64,000 nt of DNA from an uncultured Salinisphaerales bacterium (GTDB lineage Bacteria > Pseudomonadota > Gammaproteobacteria > Nevskiales > CAJXLF01), in contig CAJXLF010000002.1 in NCBI GenBank assembly GCA_913055805.1, forward strand, positions 1-64,000, in the 5' to 3' direction. A model generated the notes under the pieces. It did no database searches. It was given only the letters and a program-made list of their open reading frames with translations, and was not told the origin of the DNA. Both the position numbers and the translations under genes were made by a program. This document shows, in pieces, positions 27,916 to 36,131 of the stretch (position 1 is its first letter; every line of letters starts with the position of its first letter).

Positions 27916-29733
27916 TCACGTCTTACCGTGAAAATGATCGTAAATGCGGCGGGCGAGATTTTCGCTAATGCCATCTACTCTCTGCAATTCCGCAAGAGTG
28001 GCCCGCTCTATTCTGCGCAGACCGCCAAATGCGGTCAGCAGATTGCGCCGGCGTAACGGTCCCAGCCCTTCTATCTCCTCGAGTTCGGAGCGGGTACGCG
28101 CCTTGCCGCGCTTGCCTCTGTGGCCGGTAATCGCAAAGCGATGAGCTTCATCACGTATTTGCTGTATCAAATGCAATGCCGGCGAGTCGGCTGGGAGTAT
28201 AAGTGGGCGCTCCTGGCCCGGCAATAAAAGCTGCTCCCTGCCGGCCTTGCGTTCGGGGCCTTTGGCAATCGCCACCACGCGTGGCAATTGCACTTCAAGA
28301 CTGCGCAAAGCCTGCATTGCCTCGGACAGCTGCCCCTTGCCACCGTCAATGAACAACACATCCGGCAAAGCCGCCTGGCCGCTGGACGCCTTGGCAAAAC
28401 GCCGGTGAACCGCCTGGTGGATCGCGGCGTAATCATCGCCGGGCGTGATGTCGTTGATGTTGTAACGGCGGTAGGCATTTTTGTCGGCCACGCCTTCGGC
28501 GAACACGACACAGGAGGCTACGGTCGATTCACCCCGGGTATGGCTGATATCGAAACACTCCATGCGCTGTGGCGGAGCATCCAGTTGTAGTGATTCCTGC
28601 AGGGCAGCGAGACGCTGGGTCACCCCGCCCTTTTCCGCCAGCCTGGATGCCAATACCTGGTCCAGCGTTGCCTGGGCGCTTTGCATCAGGCGCTTGCGCT
28701 CGGCCCTGAAATTGCTCTTTATCGATGTTCTGCCACCATGCCTGCGCGCGATGGCCAGCTCATGCAGAGCAGCATCTTCTATCGGTGCCGATATCAGGAT
28801 TTCACCGGGGGGCGGCCGGTCCAGGTAATACTGACCCAGAAACGAAGACAGCAACTCCTCGACCGAGGTATCTGCCGGCGCGGAAGGGAAATAGCTGCGA
28901 TGCCCCTGGTTCTGTCCGTCCCTGACAGCCAGCACGACCACGGCAGCTGTCCCGGCCCGCATCTGTGCGCACAGCACGTCTGCACTGGACACGCCCCGGC
29001 CCTGTACCGCCCTGCCCTGTAATCGTCTGACGGCTGCAATCTGCTCACGAATCAGGGCGGCGCGCTCGAATTCCAGGTTCTCCGCGGCCTGATTCATGCG
29101 ATCTCCCAGGGCCTGCAGCAATTTCTCGCTGCGGCCTTCCAGCAAGGCCACCGCATCAGAGACATCGCGCGCGTAGTCCCCGGCGCTGATATAACCCACG
29201 CAAGGCGCGGAACAACGTTTGATCTGATACTGCAGGCAAGGCCGGCTGCGATTGGCGAAAAAGGGATCATCGCATTGCCGCAAGCGAAAAATACGATGCA
29301 CGGATGACAACGTATCCCTCACCGCCGCCGCAGAGGGATAAGGTCCGAAATACCGCCCCTTCAGACGCTGGCCGCGCCGGAAACTGATTTGCGGAAACGC
29401 ATGATCAGACAGGTGCACGTAGGGGTAACTCTTGTCATCCCGCAGGCTGACGTTGTAACGCGGCCGGTGGCGCTTGATGAGCGTGCTTTCCAGCACCAGC
29501 GCTTCGTCTTCACTTTCGGTAACCGTGACTTCGATGCTGCGAATCAGGCGTACCAGGGCCTGTGTCTTGGGTGAATCGCCTGTGCGGGAAAAGTAACTGC
29601 CTACCCGCTTGCGCAGGTTATGCGCCTTGCCGACATAAATGACATTACCGCGACCGTCCAGCATGCGGTAAACGCCCGGACGGCTGGTCAGGCGGCGGGC
29701 ATAGGCACGGCCATCGAACTCAGGCTCACTCAT
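27916..29733 (-). CDS. uvrC: Excinuclease ABC subunit UvrC
   Basis: Makes both incisions in nucleotide excision repair. The 605-aa protein has an N-terminal GIY-YIG nuclease domain (RPGVYRMLDGRGNVIYVGKA), a Cys-rich region, a UVR helix (about 200-235), a C-terminal RNase H-like nuclease domain (FDISHTRGE, LFIDGGKGQL) and a terminal helix-hairpin-helix pair. Length and order are normal. Confidence 0.97.
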   Translation of the reverse strand: MSEPEFDGRAYARRLTSRPGVYRMLDGRGNVIYVGKAHNLRKRVGSYFSRTGDSPKTQALVRLIRSIEVTVTESEDEALVLESTLIKRHRPRYNVSLRDDKSYPYVHLSDHAFPQISFRRGQRLKGRYFGPYPSAAAVRDTLSSVHRIFRLRQCDDPFFANRSRPCLQYQIKRCSAPCVGYISAGDYARDVSDAVALLEGRSEKLLQALGDRMNQAAENLEFERAALIREQIAAVRRLQGRAVQGRGVSSADVLCAQMRAGTAAVVVLAVRDGQNQGHRSYFPSAPADTSVEELLSSFLGQYYLDRPPPGEILISAPIEDAALHELAIARRHGGRTSIKSNFRAERKRLMQSAQATLDQVLASRLAEKGGVTQRLAALQESLQLDAPPQRMECFDISHTRGESTVASCVVFAEGVADKNAYRRYNINDITPGDDYAAIHQAVHRRFAKASSGQAALPDVLFIDGGKGQLSEAMQALRSLEVQLPRVVAIAKGPERKAGREQLLLPGQERPLILPADSPALHLIQQIRDEAHRFAITGHRGKRGKARTRSELEEIEGLGPLRRRNLLTAFGGLRRIERATLAELQRVDGISENLARRIYDHFHGKT

Positions 29734-29807
29734 GGACGCAGACTGTCATCGTATGCACCGGGCATCTAGTCCTGTTCTATTCAGCAGATGGCGAATGACA
29801 TCGAACT

Positions 29808-30461
29808 TTAGCCGTCGAGCAGTCTGCGCGCCACGCTGAATACCTCTTCAAACATCTCGGTGGTCAAACGCCGGGTCTGGGTGTTGTAGCGGCTGCAATG
29901 ATAAGAAGACAGCAAGTGCAGGTCACCGGGCAAGCCATGCAAGGAGCCATGGGCAAAGGCATAGTCGGCATTGCGCAGCCCGCGGGCTCGCAGCACAGCG
30001 TCATGGGCGATACGTCCGAGTGCCAGAATAACGCTACCCGCCTGCTGTCCGTCCAGTTCGGAGCGCAGAAAGTCATTGCACTGGCGAATCTCCGCGCCAA
30101 CAGGTTTGTTCTGCGGAGGCAGGCATTTCACGGCGTTGGTAATGCGGCAATCCTGTAGCACCAGGCCGTCATCGATGTGCTCCGCCACTGGTTGGTTGGC
30201 GAAGCCGAATTTATGCAATGTCTGGTACAGCAGCACACCTGCATAATCACCGGTAAAAGGGCGGCCGGTAGCATTTGCCCCATGCATGCCGGGCGCCAGG
30301 CCCACAATGAGCAAGCGCGCGGGATCGCTACCAAAGGGCGCGACCGGTGCGGCATGGTAATTCGGGTGTTCGGATTTTACGTCGGCAAGAAAACTGGCCA
30401 GTCGCGGACAACGCTGGCAATCGGGATCAAAATTCGGCACTTTTCTATAACTGGAACGCAA
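29808..30461 (-). CDS. Uracil-DNA glycosylase, family 5 (UdgB type)
   Basis: A 217-aa glycosylase that removes uracil or related deaminated bases from DNA. The motif GLAPGMHGANATGRPFTGD is the family-5 form of motif A, lacking the polar catalytic residue of families 1 and 4. Motif B-like SYHCSRYNTQTRRLT follows near the C-terminus. Cysteines in CQRCPRL and CxxP-type positions suggest a 4Fe-4S cluster. The frame starts with TTG (30461); GTG 30440 is an alternative. The gene is inserted between gacA and uvrC, which are adjacent in many relatives. Confidence 0.8.
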   Translation of the reverse strand: MRSSYRKVPNFDPDCQRCPRLASFLADVKSEHPNYHAAPVAPFGSDPARLLIVGLAPGMHGANATGRPFTGDYAGVLLYQTLHKFGFANQPVAEHIDDGLVLQDCRITNAVKCLPPQNKPVGAEIRQCNDFLRSELDGQQAGSVILALGRIAHDAVLRARGLRNADYAFAHGSLHGLPGDLHLLSSYHCSRYNTQTRRLTTEMFEEVFSVARRLLDG

Positions 30462-30473
30462 GGAATTTCAGAA

Positions 30474-30500
30474 GCCCATAGCGAACCGGCAGCTATGGGC
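30474..30500. other. 9-bp hairpin upstream of the UDG gene
   Basis: A perfect inverted repeat GCCCATAGC (30474-30482) / GCTATGGGC (30492-30500) with a nine-base loop lies between the gacA stop and the UDG start. There is no T-run in either direction. It ends 12 bases from the TTG start, so it could limit readthrough or translation. Confidence 0.45.
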
Positions 30501-30533
30501 AGCCACCGGCACGCAGTAGCTGTCCGGAATGAC

Positions 30534-31184
30534 TCAGCCGGGACTGGGCTCGTCTTCCAGCACGCCGAAACGCATGGCAAGACGCGTGAGTTCAACGTCG
30601 TTATGCACGTCCAGTTTCTCGAACAGGCGATAACGATAGGTACTCACCGTCTTGGGACTCAGGCAGAGTGTGTCGGAGATTTCCTGGATACTGCTGCCGT
30701 TGGTCACCATCAGCATGACCTGCATTTCACGCTGCGAAAGTTTGGCAAAGGGGGAACTGGTCTGGCCGGTGGCCAGTTTGATCGCCAGCGTACCGGCAAT
30801 ACTCGGCGTGATGTAGTTGCCACCACCCTTGACCTTGCGAATGGCTGTCACGATCTCGTCCGCAGCACAATCCTTGGTCAGATAACCTACGGCGCCTGCA
30901 GACAGCATGCGGCCTGGGAAAGGGTCATCGGCATACATGGAAACCGCGATGATCTTGATCTTGTCGTCATACTGCATCAGCCGCCGGGTGGCCTCCAGGC
31001 CGCCAATACCGGGCATGTTGATGTCCATCAGAACGACTTCCGGCTTATGCTCACGCGCGAGCTGAATGGCGCCCTCACCTGTATCGGCCTCGGCGAGCAC
31101 TTCCATATCGGCCGTTTCTTCAAGTATGCGTCGTATCCCTGCCCTAACGAGAGCGTGGTCATCGACCAACATGACTTTTATCAT
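30534..31184 (-). CDS. gacA: GacA/UvrY family response regulator
   Basis: A 216-aa NarL/FixJ-type two-component regulator. The receiver domain has the acidic pair DD (8-9), phosphoacceptor D54 and Lys in YLTKD. The C-terminal LuxR-type helix-turn-helix contains LSQREMQVMLMVTNG and LSPKTVSTYRYRLFEKL. Its position near uvrC and pgsA is that of GacA/UvrY, which answers to GacS/BarA and activates small RNAs that titrate CsrA. The histidine kinase is not in the window. Start ATG 31184. Confidence 0.9.
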   Translation of the reverse strand: MIKVMLVDDHALVRAGIRRILEETADMEVLAEADTGEGAIQLAREHKPEVVLMDINMPGIGGLEATRRLMQYDDKIKIIAVSMYADDPFPGRMLSAGAVGYLTKDCAADEIVTAIRKVKGGGNYITPSIAGTLAIKLATGQTSSPFAKLSQREMQVMLMVTNGSSIQEISDTLCLSPKTVSTYRYRLFEKLDVHNDVELTRLAMRFGVLEDEPSPG

Positions 31185-31343
31185 GCATCATCCTCCAGTC
31201 CTGCCACGATTCTAACCTATTGTGCGCATAACGCTAACTTTTTGTTTATTTGTATAAAGTAGCCATTAAAAAGGCATCGGGCACAAGCCGCGCTTGACAG
31301 TTGCAGCGTTGTTGCACGGTGCCTCAAACCTTCGGGCTGAGTA

Positions 31344-31742
31344 TCACACCCAATTAACGGTTCTCAGGCCGGGAACCCTGTTGAACTCTCGCTGATTATT
31401 AGTGACGATGATCAACCCACGCGAACGCGCGTGTCCGGCAATCATCTGATCGTATGGACCTATAGGCTTTCCGGCTCCTGCCAATTCAGCACGCACCTGG
31501 CCGGTATGTGTGGCTGCGTATACGTCGTAATCCAATACATCGAGTCGAGCGAGGAAACCTTCTACCTCAACGAGGTTACGCTCAGGATCAGATGATTTCT
31601 CCGCCCCATAGATCAGTTCCATCATGGTGACTGTTGAAACGCACATCTGTCCGTCATGAGCTATGAAGACCCGGCGTACAGCCTGGGGTTTATTTTTAAT
31701 CGTATAGATACATATATCTGTATCCAGCATAAATTTCAGCAT
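31344..31742 (-). CDS. vapC: VapC-type PIN-domain ribonuclease toxin
   Basis: A 132-aa PIN-domain endoribonuclease. Acidic active-site residues are visible at the N-terminus (MLDTDICIY, D7 and D9), in MELIYGAEK (Glu) and in GPYDQMIAGHA (Asp), with NWV at the end as in many VapC proteins of the tRNA(fMet)-specific group. It overlaps vapB by one base (TAATG), typical of toxin-antitoxin pairs. Confidence 0.92.
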   Translation of the reverse strand: MLKFMLDTDICIYTIKNKPQAVRRVFIAHDGQMCVSTVTMMELIYGAEKSSDPERNLVEVEGFLARLDVLDYDVYAATHTGQVRAELAGAGKPIGPYDQMIAGHARSRGLIIVTNNQREFNRVPGLRTVNWV

Positions 31743-31972
31743 TACAGAGCGTCTCTATCCTGCTGCTCAGGCTGTTCCCGATCAGACATAAAGTCATCAG
31801 TCACACCTTCACCCTCAAACCAGCTATCCCACGACTCTCCTGCCGGAGTAATTAATCTGGAGCGCCCAATACGAATTACATCAACCTGCTTCACCGAGTC
31901 TGGCAGGGCTACCGCCTTGGGTAGCCGCACTGCCTGGCTACGATTACTTTTGAACACGCCACCTCGTTCCAT
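31742..31972 (-). CDS. vapB: VapB-type antitoxin
   Basis: A 76-aa SpoVT/AbrB-fold antitoxin. After MERGGVFKSNRSQAVRLPK, a classic VapB N-terminus for DNA binding, an acidic C-terminal tail would wrap VapC. ATG 31972 is chosen for its near-perfect GGAGG ribosome site; the frame is open to 32011. The dimer is expected to repress its own promoter. Confidence 0.9.
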   Translation of the reverse strand: MERGGVFKSNRSQAVRLPKAVALPDSVKQVDVIRIGRSRLITPAGESWDSWFEGEGVTDDFMSDREQPEQQDRDAL

Positions 31973-32000
31973 AGTCACCTCCAAAATGGGATATACATAC

Positions 32001-32039
32001 GACATATCCACATATTAAATAAGAAAAGGGATATGTCAA
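32001..32039 (-). promoter_or_regulatory. vapBC promoter with flanking operator palindrome
   Basis: On the minus strand -35 TTGACA (32034-32039), a 16-base spacer, then -10 TAATAT (32012-32017). A perfect 9-bp inverted repeat GACATATCC (32001-32009) / GGATATGTC (32029-32037) has one arm over the -35 and the other near the start point. This is a layout expected for autoregulation by VapB/VapBC. Confidence 0.75.
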
Positions 32040-32076
32040 TTGTATATACATTGCTAAAACGGAATGCGAATACCAT

Positions 32077-32113
32077 AAAAAAAGCCCGCACCGGAAACCG
32101 GCGCGGGCTTTTT
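32077..32113 (-). terminator. Intrinsic terminator of aceA
   Basis: AGCCCGC-A-CCGG-AAA-CCGG-C-GCGGGCT forms an 11-bp near-perfect stem with a one-base bulge pair. A run of seven A on the plus strand gives a T-run on the minus strand, so it ends aceA. T-run on the other side makes it potentially bidirectional. It separates aceA from vapBC. Confidence 0.9.
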
Positions 32114-32133
32114 GTTCAGCTGCAGTCCGCTGT

Positions 32134-33462
32134 TTAGTGGAACTGCTCTTCTTCGGTCGAGCCTTCCAGGGCCTTCACCGACGACTGGCCACCCTGAATC
32201 ACGGTGGTAACGTCGTCGAAGTAGCCGGCACCCACTTCCTGCTGGTGAGACACGAAGGTGTAGCCACGTTCGCGAGCAGCGAATTCGGGCTCCTGCACCA
32301 TGTTGGTGTAGTGCTTCATGCCTTCGCCACGTGCATAGTTGTAGGCAAAGTCGAAGGTGCGGTACCAGTTGACGTGGATACCGGCCAGCGTAATGAACTG
32401 GAACTTGTAGCCCAGCGCGGACAGGTCTTCCTGGAAACTGGCGATCTGATTGTCGTCCAGGTTCTTCTTCCAGTTGAAGCTCGGCGAGCAGTTGTAGGCC
32501 AGCAACTGACCCGGGCAAGCGGCCTGCACAGCCTGGGCGAATTCACGGGCAAAGCCGATGTCCGGCGTACCGGTTTCACACCACACCAGATCCGCATACG
32601 GAGCGTAGGCAACGCCGCGGCTGATAGCCTGTTCCAGACCATTCTTCACGCGGTAGAAACCTTCGCTGGTGCGTTCGCCGGTGACGAAAGGCTTGTCGTT
32701 TTCGTCGAAATCGCTGGTCAGCAGGTTAGCAGCTTCAGCGTCGGTACGGGCCAGCACGATGCTGGGCACGTTCATGACGTCGGCAGCCAGACGGGCAGCA
32801 ACCAGTTTCTGCACGGCTTCCTGGGTCGGCACAAGTACCTTGCCGCCCATGTGACCGCACTTCTTCACAGCCGCCAGCTGATCTTCGAAGTGAGCAGCGG
32901 CAGCGCCGTTGGCGATCATGTTCTTCATCAGCTCGTAGGCATTCAGAACGCCACCGAAACCGGCTTCGGCGTCAGCCACGATCGGCAGGAAGTAATCAAT
33001 CGCATCTTCTTCGTTCATCTTGCCGTCGTGGATATTCTTCCACTGGATCTCGTCGGCACGCTTGAAGGTGTTGTTGATGCGGCGAACCATGGTCGGTACG
33101 GAGTCGTAGGCATACAGCGACTGGTCCGGATACATGGTTTCGGAGGTGTTACCGTCAGCAGCCACCTGCCAGCCGGAGAGGTAAACGGCTTCCAGACCGG
33201 CCTTGGCCTGCTGCATGGCCTGACCCGCAGTGATGGCGCCAAAGGCGTTGACGTAGCCTTTCTTGGCAGTGCCGTTGACTTTTTCCCAGAGCTTTTCCGC
33301 GCCACGGCGGGCAATGGTGTGCTCGGGCTGGATGCTGCCACGCAGGCGAACCACGTCTTCGGCTGAGTAGCCGCGCTTGACGTTGGCCCAACGCGGATTT
33401 TCGGCCCAGTCTTTCTTCAGTGCTTCGACCTGCTGTGCGCGGGTCAGGTTACTATCGCTCAT
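32134..33462 (-). CDS. aceA: Isocitrate lyase AceA
   Basis: Splits isocitrate to glyoxylate and succinate, the first step of the glyoxylate bypass, needed for growth on acetate or fatty acids. The 442-aa protein has the catalytic KKCGH motif (C202) and the metal-binding EDQLAAVKK region. Length is close to the enterobacterial enzyme. ATG 33462, with AGGA upstream, is the start; the in-frame TTG just before it is not needed. Malate synthase is not in the window. Confidence 0.97.
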   Translation of the reverse strand: MSDSNLTRAQQVEALKKDWAENPRWANVKRGYSAEDVVRLRGSIQPEHTIARRGAEKLWEKVNGTAKKGYVNAFGAITAGQAMQQAKAGLEAVYLSGWQVAADGNTSETMYPDQSLYAYDSVPTMVRRINNTFKRADEIQWKNIHDGKMNEEDAIDYFLPIVADAEAGFGGVLNAYELMKNMIANGAAAAHFEDQLAAVKKCGHMGGKVLVPTQEAVQKLVAARLAADVMNVPSIVLARTDAEAANLLTSDFDENDKPFVTGERTSEGFYRVKNGLEQAISRGVAYAPYADLVWCETGTPDIGFAREFAQAVQAACPGQLLAYNCSPSFNWKKNLDDNQIASFQEDLSALGYKFQFITLAGIHVNWYRTFDFAYNYARGEGMKHYTNMVQEPEFAARERGYTFVSHQQEVGAGYFDDVTTVIQGGQSSVKALEGSTEEEQFH

Positions 33463-33594
33463 CAACGTTTCCTCATTGAGGTCAAAAACAAAAACTTAAA
33501 TCTTCAATCAAGCCAGGCGATTGTGGCTGGCAAAATCAGTAACTCGCATTATTCGGCAGTGAAAACCTGCTGAGTGTCGTCAGCAATCACCCTT

Positions 33595-33626
33595 TCAAAC
33601 AAGAAAAGGCCTGCTGGAGCGGCCTT
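33595..33626 (-). promoter_or_regulatory. Terminator-like hairpin in the aceA leader
   Basis: On the minus strand AAGGCC-GCTCCAGCA-GGCCTT (33606-33626) is followed by TTCTTGTTT, resembling a weak intrinsic terminator about 145 bases before the aceA start and about 45 after the predicted transcription start. A second hairpin GCTGA/TCAGC (33570-33585) follows. It could serve attenuation. No known riboswitch was recognised. Confidence 0.4.
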
Positions 33627-33678
33627 CAAGTACCCGAAATTCTTCACAACGGCACTGAGCAGCCGCGAAGGGGCGCAC

Positions 33679-33684
33679 ATTATA
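33679..33684 (-). promoter_or_regulatory. aceA promoter -10 element
   Basis: A perfect TATAAT on the minus strand followed by GTGCGC. The -35 region is weak (CTGTAA at 17 bases), suggesting that an activator may be needed. The 18 bases AAACAGTATAATG(T)GCGC recur with one change at 41213-41230. Confidence 0.5.
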
Positions 33685-33934
33685 CTGTTTTTGGAGTAGT
33701 TTTACAGACTCGGAATGACATAAGCTCCTAACGGGCAGTATTGCGTACCGCGAATTGCCGGAATTGATTGAACCAGAAAGCCCGGGGGCTATCTAACGAT
33801 CGATTAATTTGTATACAATTGGCCCACTAGGACACACGACATAAACAACTTGTAATTCGAACAGCAGTATGCCGCTTCAACCCCTGTCCGGTGATTGCGG
33901 AGTACATAAATCGAATACAAAGGCAGGAAAAAAC

Positions 33935-34588
33935 ATGCCATCACACTTGCGCCGCACGAAGCAGCAGAATGCCTCGTCGGCTATCGCATTTAACAAACCG
34001 TTTAACGTGGTTTGTCAATTCACGCCCGCTGACGAAGGCGAATGCCTGGCTGACTACATTGATTTCCCGAATATCTATCCCGCCGGCCGCCTCGACGCTG
34101 ACAGCGAAGGGTTATTGCTGCTGACCGACGATGGTCGCTTGCAGCATCGCATCACCGACCCGGACAGCAAACAGTGGAAAACCTATCTCGCCCAGGTTGA
34201 GGGTGATATCACCGAAGACGCCATTGCCATGCTGCGTTTCGGCGTGGAAATCCAGGGTGAAATGACGCGTCCGGCCCGGGCACGCATGGTGACAGAACCC
34301 GAATGGCTCTGGGACCGCGAACCACCAATCCGCGAACGCGAGTCCATTCCGACCAGCTGGGTGGAAATCCAGATACACGAAGGACGCAATAGGCAAGTAC
34401 GTCATATGACCGCCGCCGTGGGCTTCCCGACACTGCGCCTGATTCGCAGTGGTATAGGCCCGGTCAGAATCGACGGACTTGAACCCGGCGAGTGGCGCGA
34501 ACTCACCGACTACGAACTGAAGTCCCTCTGGAAACAGGCGCCGGTACGCAGTAATCGCCTGTTTCGCGGTTCCAGGGGTCGACGCTGA
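33935..34588 (+). CDS. rluE: 23S rRNA pseudouridine synthase RluE
   Basis: An RsuA-family pseudouridine synthase, 217 aa, expected to modify U2457 in 23S rRNA by homology to RluE. The catalytic Asp is in GRLDADSEGLLLLT (D54). The C-terminal HEGRNRQVRHMTAAVGFPTLRLIR stretch is the RluE-type signature; the S4 domain is absent, as in RluE. The frame is open to 33869; ATG 33935 with an AGGA ribosome site matches family length. Confidence 0.9.
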   Translation: MPSHLRRTKQQNASSAIAFNKPFNVVCQFTPADEGECLADYIDFPNIYPAGRLDADSEGLLLLTDDGRLQHRITDPDSKQWKTYLAQVEGDITEDAIAMLRFGVEIQGEMTRPARARMVTEPEWLWDREPPIRERESIPTSWVEIQIHEGRNRQVRHMTAAVGFPTLRLIRSGIGPVRIDGLEPGEWRELTDYELKSLWKQAPVRSNRLFRGSRGRR

Positions 34589-34590
34589 TT

Positions 34591-34612
34591 CAGGCATGCA
34601 GGCTTATGCCTG
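34591..34612. terminator. Hairpin after rluE
   Basis: CAGGCAT/ATGCCTG, a 7-bp stem with an eight-base loop, directly after the rluE stop. The T-run is missing on the plus strand, so termination is uncertain. Confidence 0.35.
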
Positions 34613-34685
34613 GAGCCAAAAAATCGTGCTAAGGTAGCCGATATCTGAATAAATACCCTTTAAAAAATTATAAAGAGCGCCGCCT

Positions 34686-36131
34686 ATGCTGATTATTCCG
34701 GCCGACTCGCGCTATTCAAAAAACAGCAGCGCGTTTGTGACCTGGCTACTGGTCATGCTGAACGTGCTTATCTACATCGGCTTTCAGATTAACGACCAGG
34801 TCGTTCAGGCCGAAGCTCTCGAATATTACCTGCAAAGCGATCTGCCAAAGCTGGAAATCAAGCCTTATCTCAAGCACCTGAACACGCCAGAGCGCGCTGA
34901 GGATTACAACCACTTCCAGGAAATTCTTGAAAACGGTCGCGGTGCGAATATCGCCCCGATCCTGTTCACCATGCAGGCCGATAGCGCTTTCTTGCGTAAA
35001 TTGCATGGTGACCAGGTCATCACGCCCGAACATCAGGATTATGATCACTGGAAATTACAGCGCAGAAAGTTTGACAGCCTGTATTCGAAATCCTTCACCT
35101 TCAGCTATGTGCTCAAACCGGATCAGCCTTCCGTCATAACGCTGGTCAGCCATATGTTTATGCATGGCAGCATCGACCATCTGATCGGCAACATGGTATT
35201 CCTCGCCCTGATCGGGCCACTGGTGGAACTGGCACTGGGCCCTGCCCTGTTCGCCTTTGCCTATCTGGTAACCGGCCTTTGTGCCGCCGCCATGTTTATT
35301 TCCCTCAATATGGGCCAGGCCACCAGTGTATTGGGCGCATCCGGTGCTATTGCCGGCGTTATGGGCATGTTTGCGTTCCTGTTCGGTCTGAGAAAAGTAC
35401 GCTTTTTCTATACGATCTTTGTCTATTTTGGTTTTGTGTTGCTACCGGCCATTTTTGTATTTCCATATTGGTTTTTATGGGAGTGGCTGCAATACATACT
35501 CAACGACGGCAGCAATGTGGCTTATGAAGCCCATGCGGGCGGTTTACTGGGAGGCGCCGCAATCGGCGGCATGGCCAATTTGGCCAAGGGACGTCAACAC
35601 CACGAACGTATCGACAAACCTCTGGAAGATGATGGCTGGGAAACGGACTTCCGGCAGGCGGTCACTGATATGCGCGCTCTGAATCTGCAAAAGGCTGATC
35701 GCAGTTTCCTGGCCTTGCATAAACGCAAGCCCGAGGATTTGCGCCCACTCTTGCAGCTTTACCGCATTACTTGCCTGTTGCCGCCTTCGCCTTTGCTGCA
35801 TCAACGTGCCGAAATGCTGCTCAGGCGTTTGCCGGATGACCGCTATAGCGAGGATCAACGCCAGTTAATGGCTGTATTCGATGAATACTTCAAACGAAGT
35901 CCGGAGGTAAAGCTCAGCATGGAACTGCTGCTTGGCCTGGCCGCTTATTTTGCCCGGCAGAACGGCATCCTGCGTTTCGACGAGGTACTCAAGGCACTGT
36001 TACAAGCCGGGTGCAATGACCGCAGGCTGGGAGAGGCTTTGAAGCACCTGACCTCGCGAAGCGGCCTGCCTCCCAGAAAACGTCAGCATTATCGCGTGCT
36101 GGAGAAGCGGTTCTTCCCGTCTCAGGCCTGA
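34686..36131 (+). CDS. Rhomboid family intramembrane serine protease with C-terminal extension
   Basis: A 481-aa polytopic protein. The rhomboid core spans about residues 15-300 with catalytic Ser in LGASGAIAG (S219), His in YEAHAGGLLGG (H283), and the HMFMHGSIDHLIGNM motif. A long insert (about 40-145) separates the first helix from the rest. After the last helix a soluble helical domain of about 180 residues may be TPR-like. Substrate unknown. Its stop overlaps by ten bases the stop of the opposing gene. Confidence 0.85.
   Translation: MLIIPADSRYSKNSSAFVTWLLVMLNVLIYIGFQINDQVVQAEALEYYLQSDLPKLEIKPYLKHLNTPERAEDYNHFQEILENGRGANIAPILFTMQADSAFLRKLHGDQVITPEHQDYDHWKLQRRKFDSLYSKSFTFSYVLKPDQPSVITLVSHMFMHGSIDHLIGNMVFLALIGPLVELALGPALFAFAYLVTGLCAAAMFISLNMGQATSVLGASGAIAGVMGMFAFLFGLRKVRFFYTIFVYFGFVLLPAIFVFPYWFLWEWLQYILNDGSNVAYEAHAGGLLGGAAIGGMANLAKGRQHHERIDKPLEDDGWETDFRQAVTDMRALNLQKADRSFLALHKRKPEDLRPLLQLYRITCLLPPSPLLHQRAEMLLRRLPDDRYSEDQRQLMAVFDEYFKRSPEVKLSMELLLGLAAYFARQNGILRFDEVLKALLQAGCNDRRLGEALKHLTSRSGLPPRKRQHYRVLEKRFFPSQA

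Larger units (their letters stand above)
33463..33934. other. 472-bp gap: aceA leader and rluE upstream region
   Basis: On the minus strand it holds the candidate aceA promoter and a roughly 210-base structured 5' leader. The part from 33700 to 33934 is the upstream region of rluE; a TATACAAT-like -10 at 33812-33819 is seen but lacks a good -35. No protein gene is evident. Confidence 0.5.

Noticed and set aside
30177-31262. A 361-codon plus-strand frame opposite the UDG gene and gacA.
   Set aside because: It spans two real genes on the other strand and shows no domain or start signal.
32137-33366. A 409-codon plus-strand frame opposite aceA.
   Set aside because: Antisense of a highly biased housekeeping gene; aceA has the catalytic motif, ribosome site, promoter and terminator.
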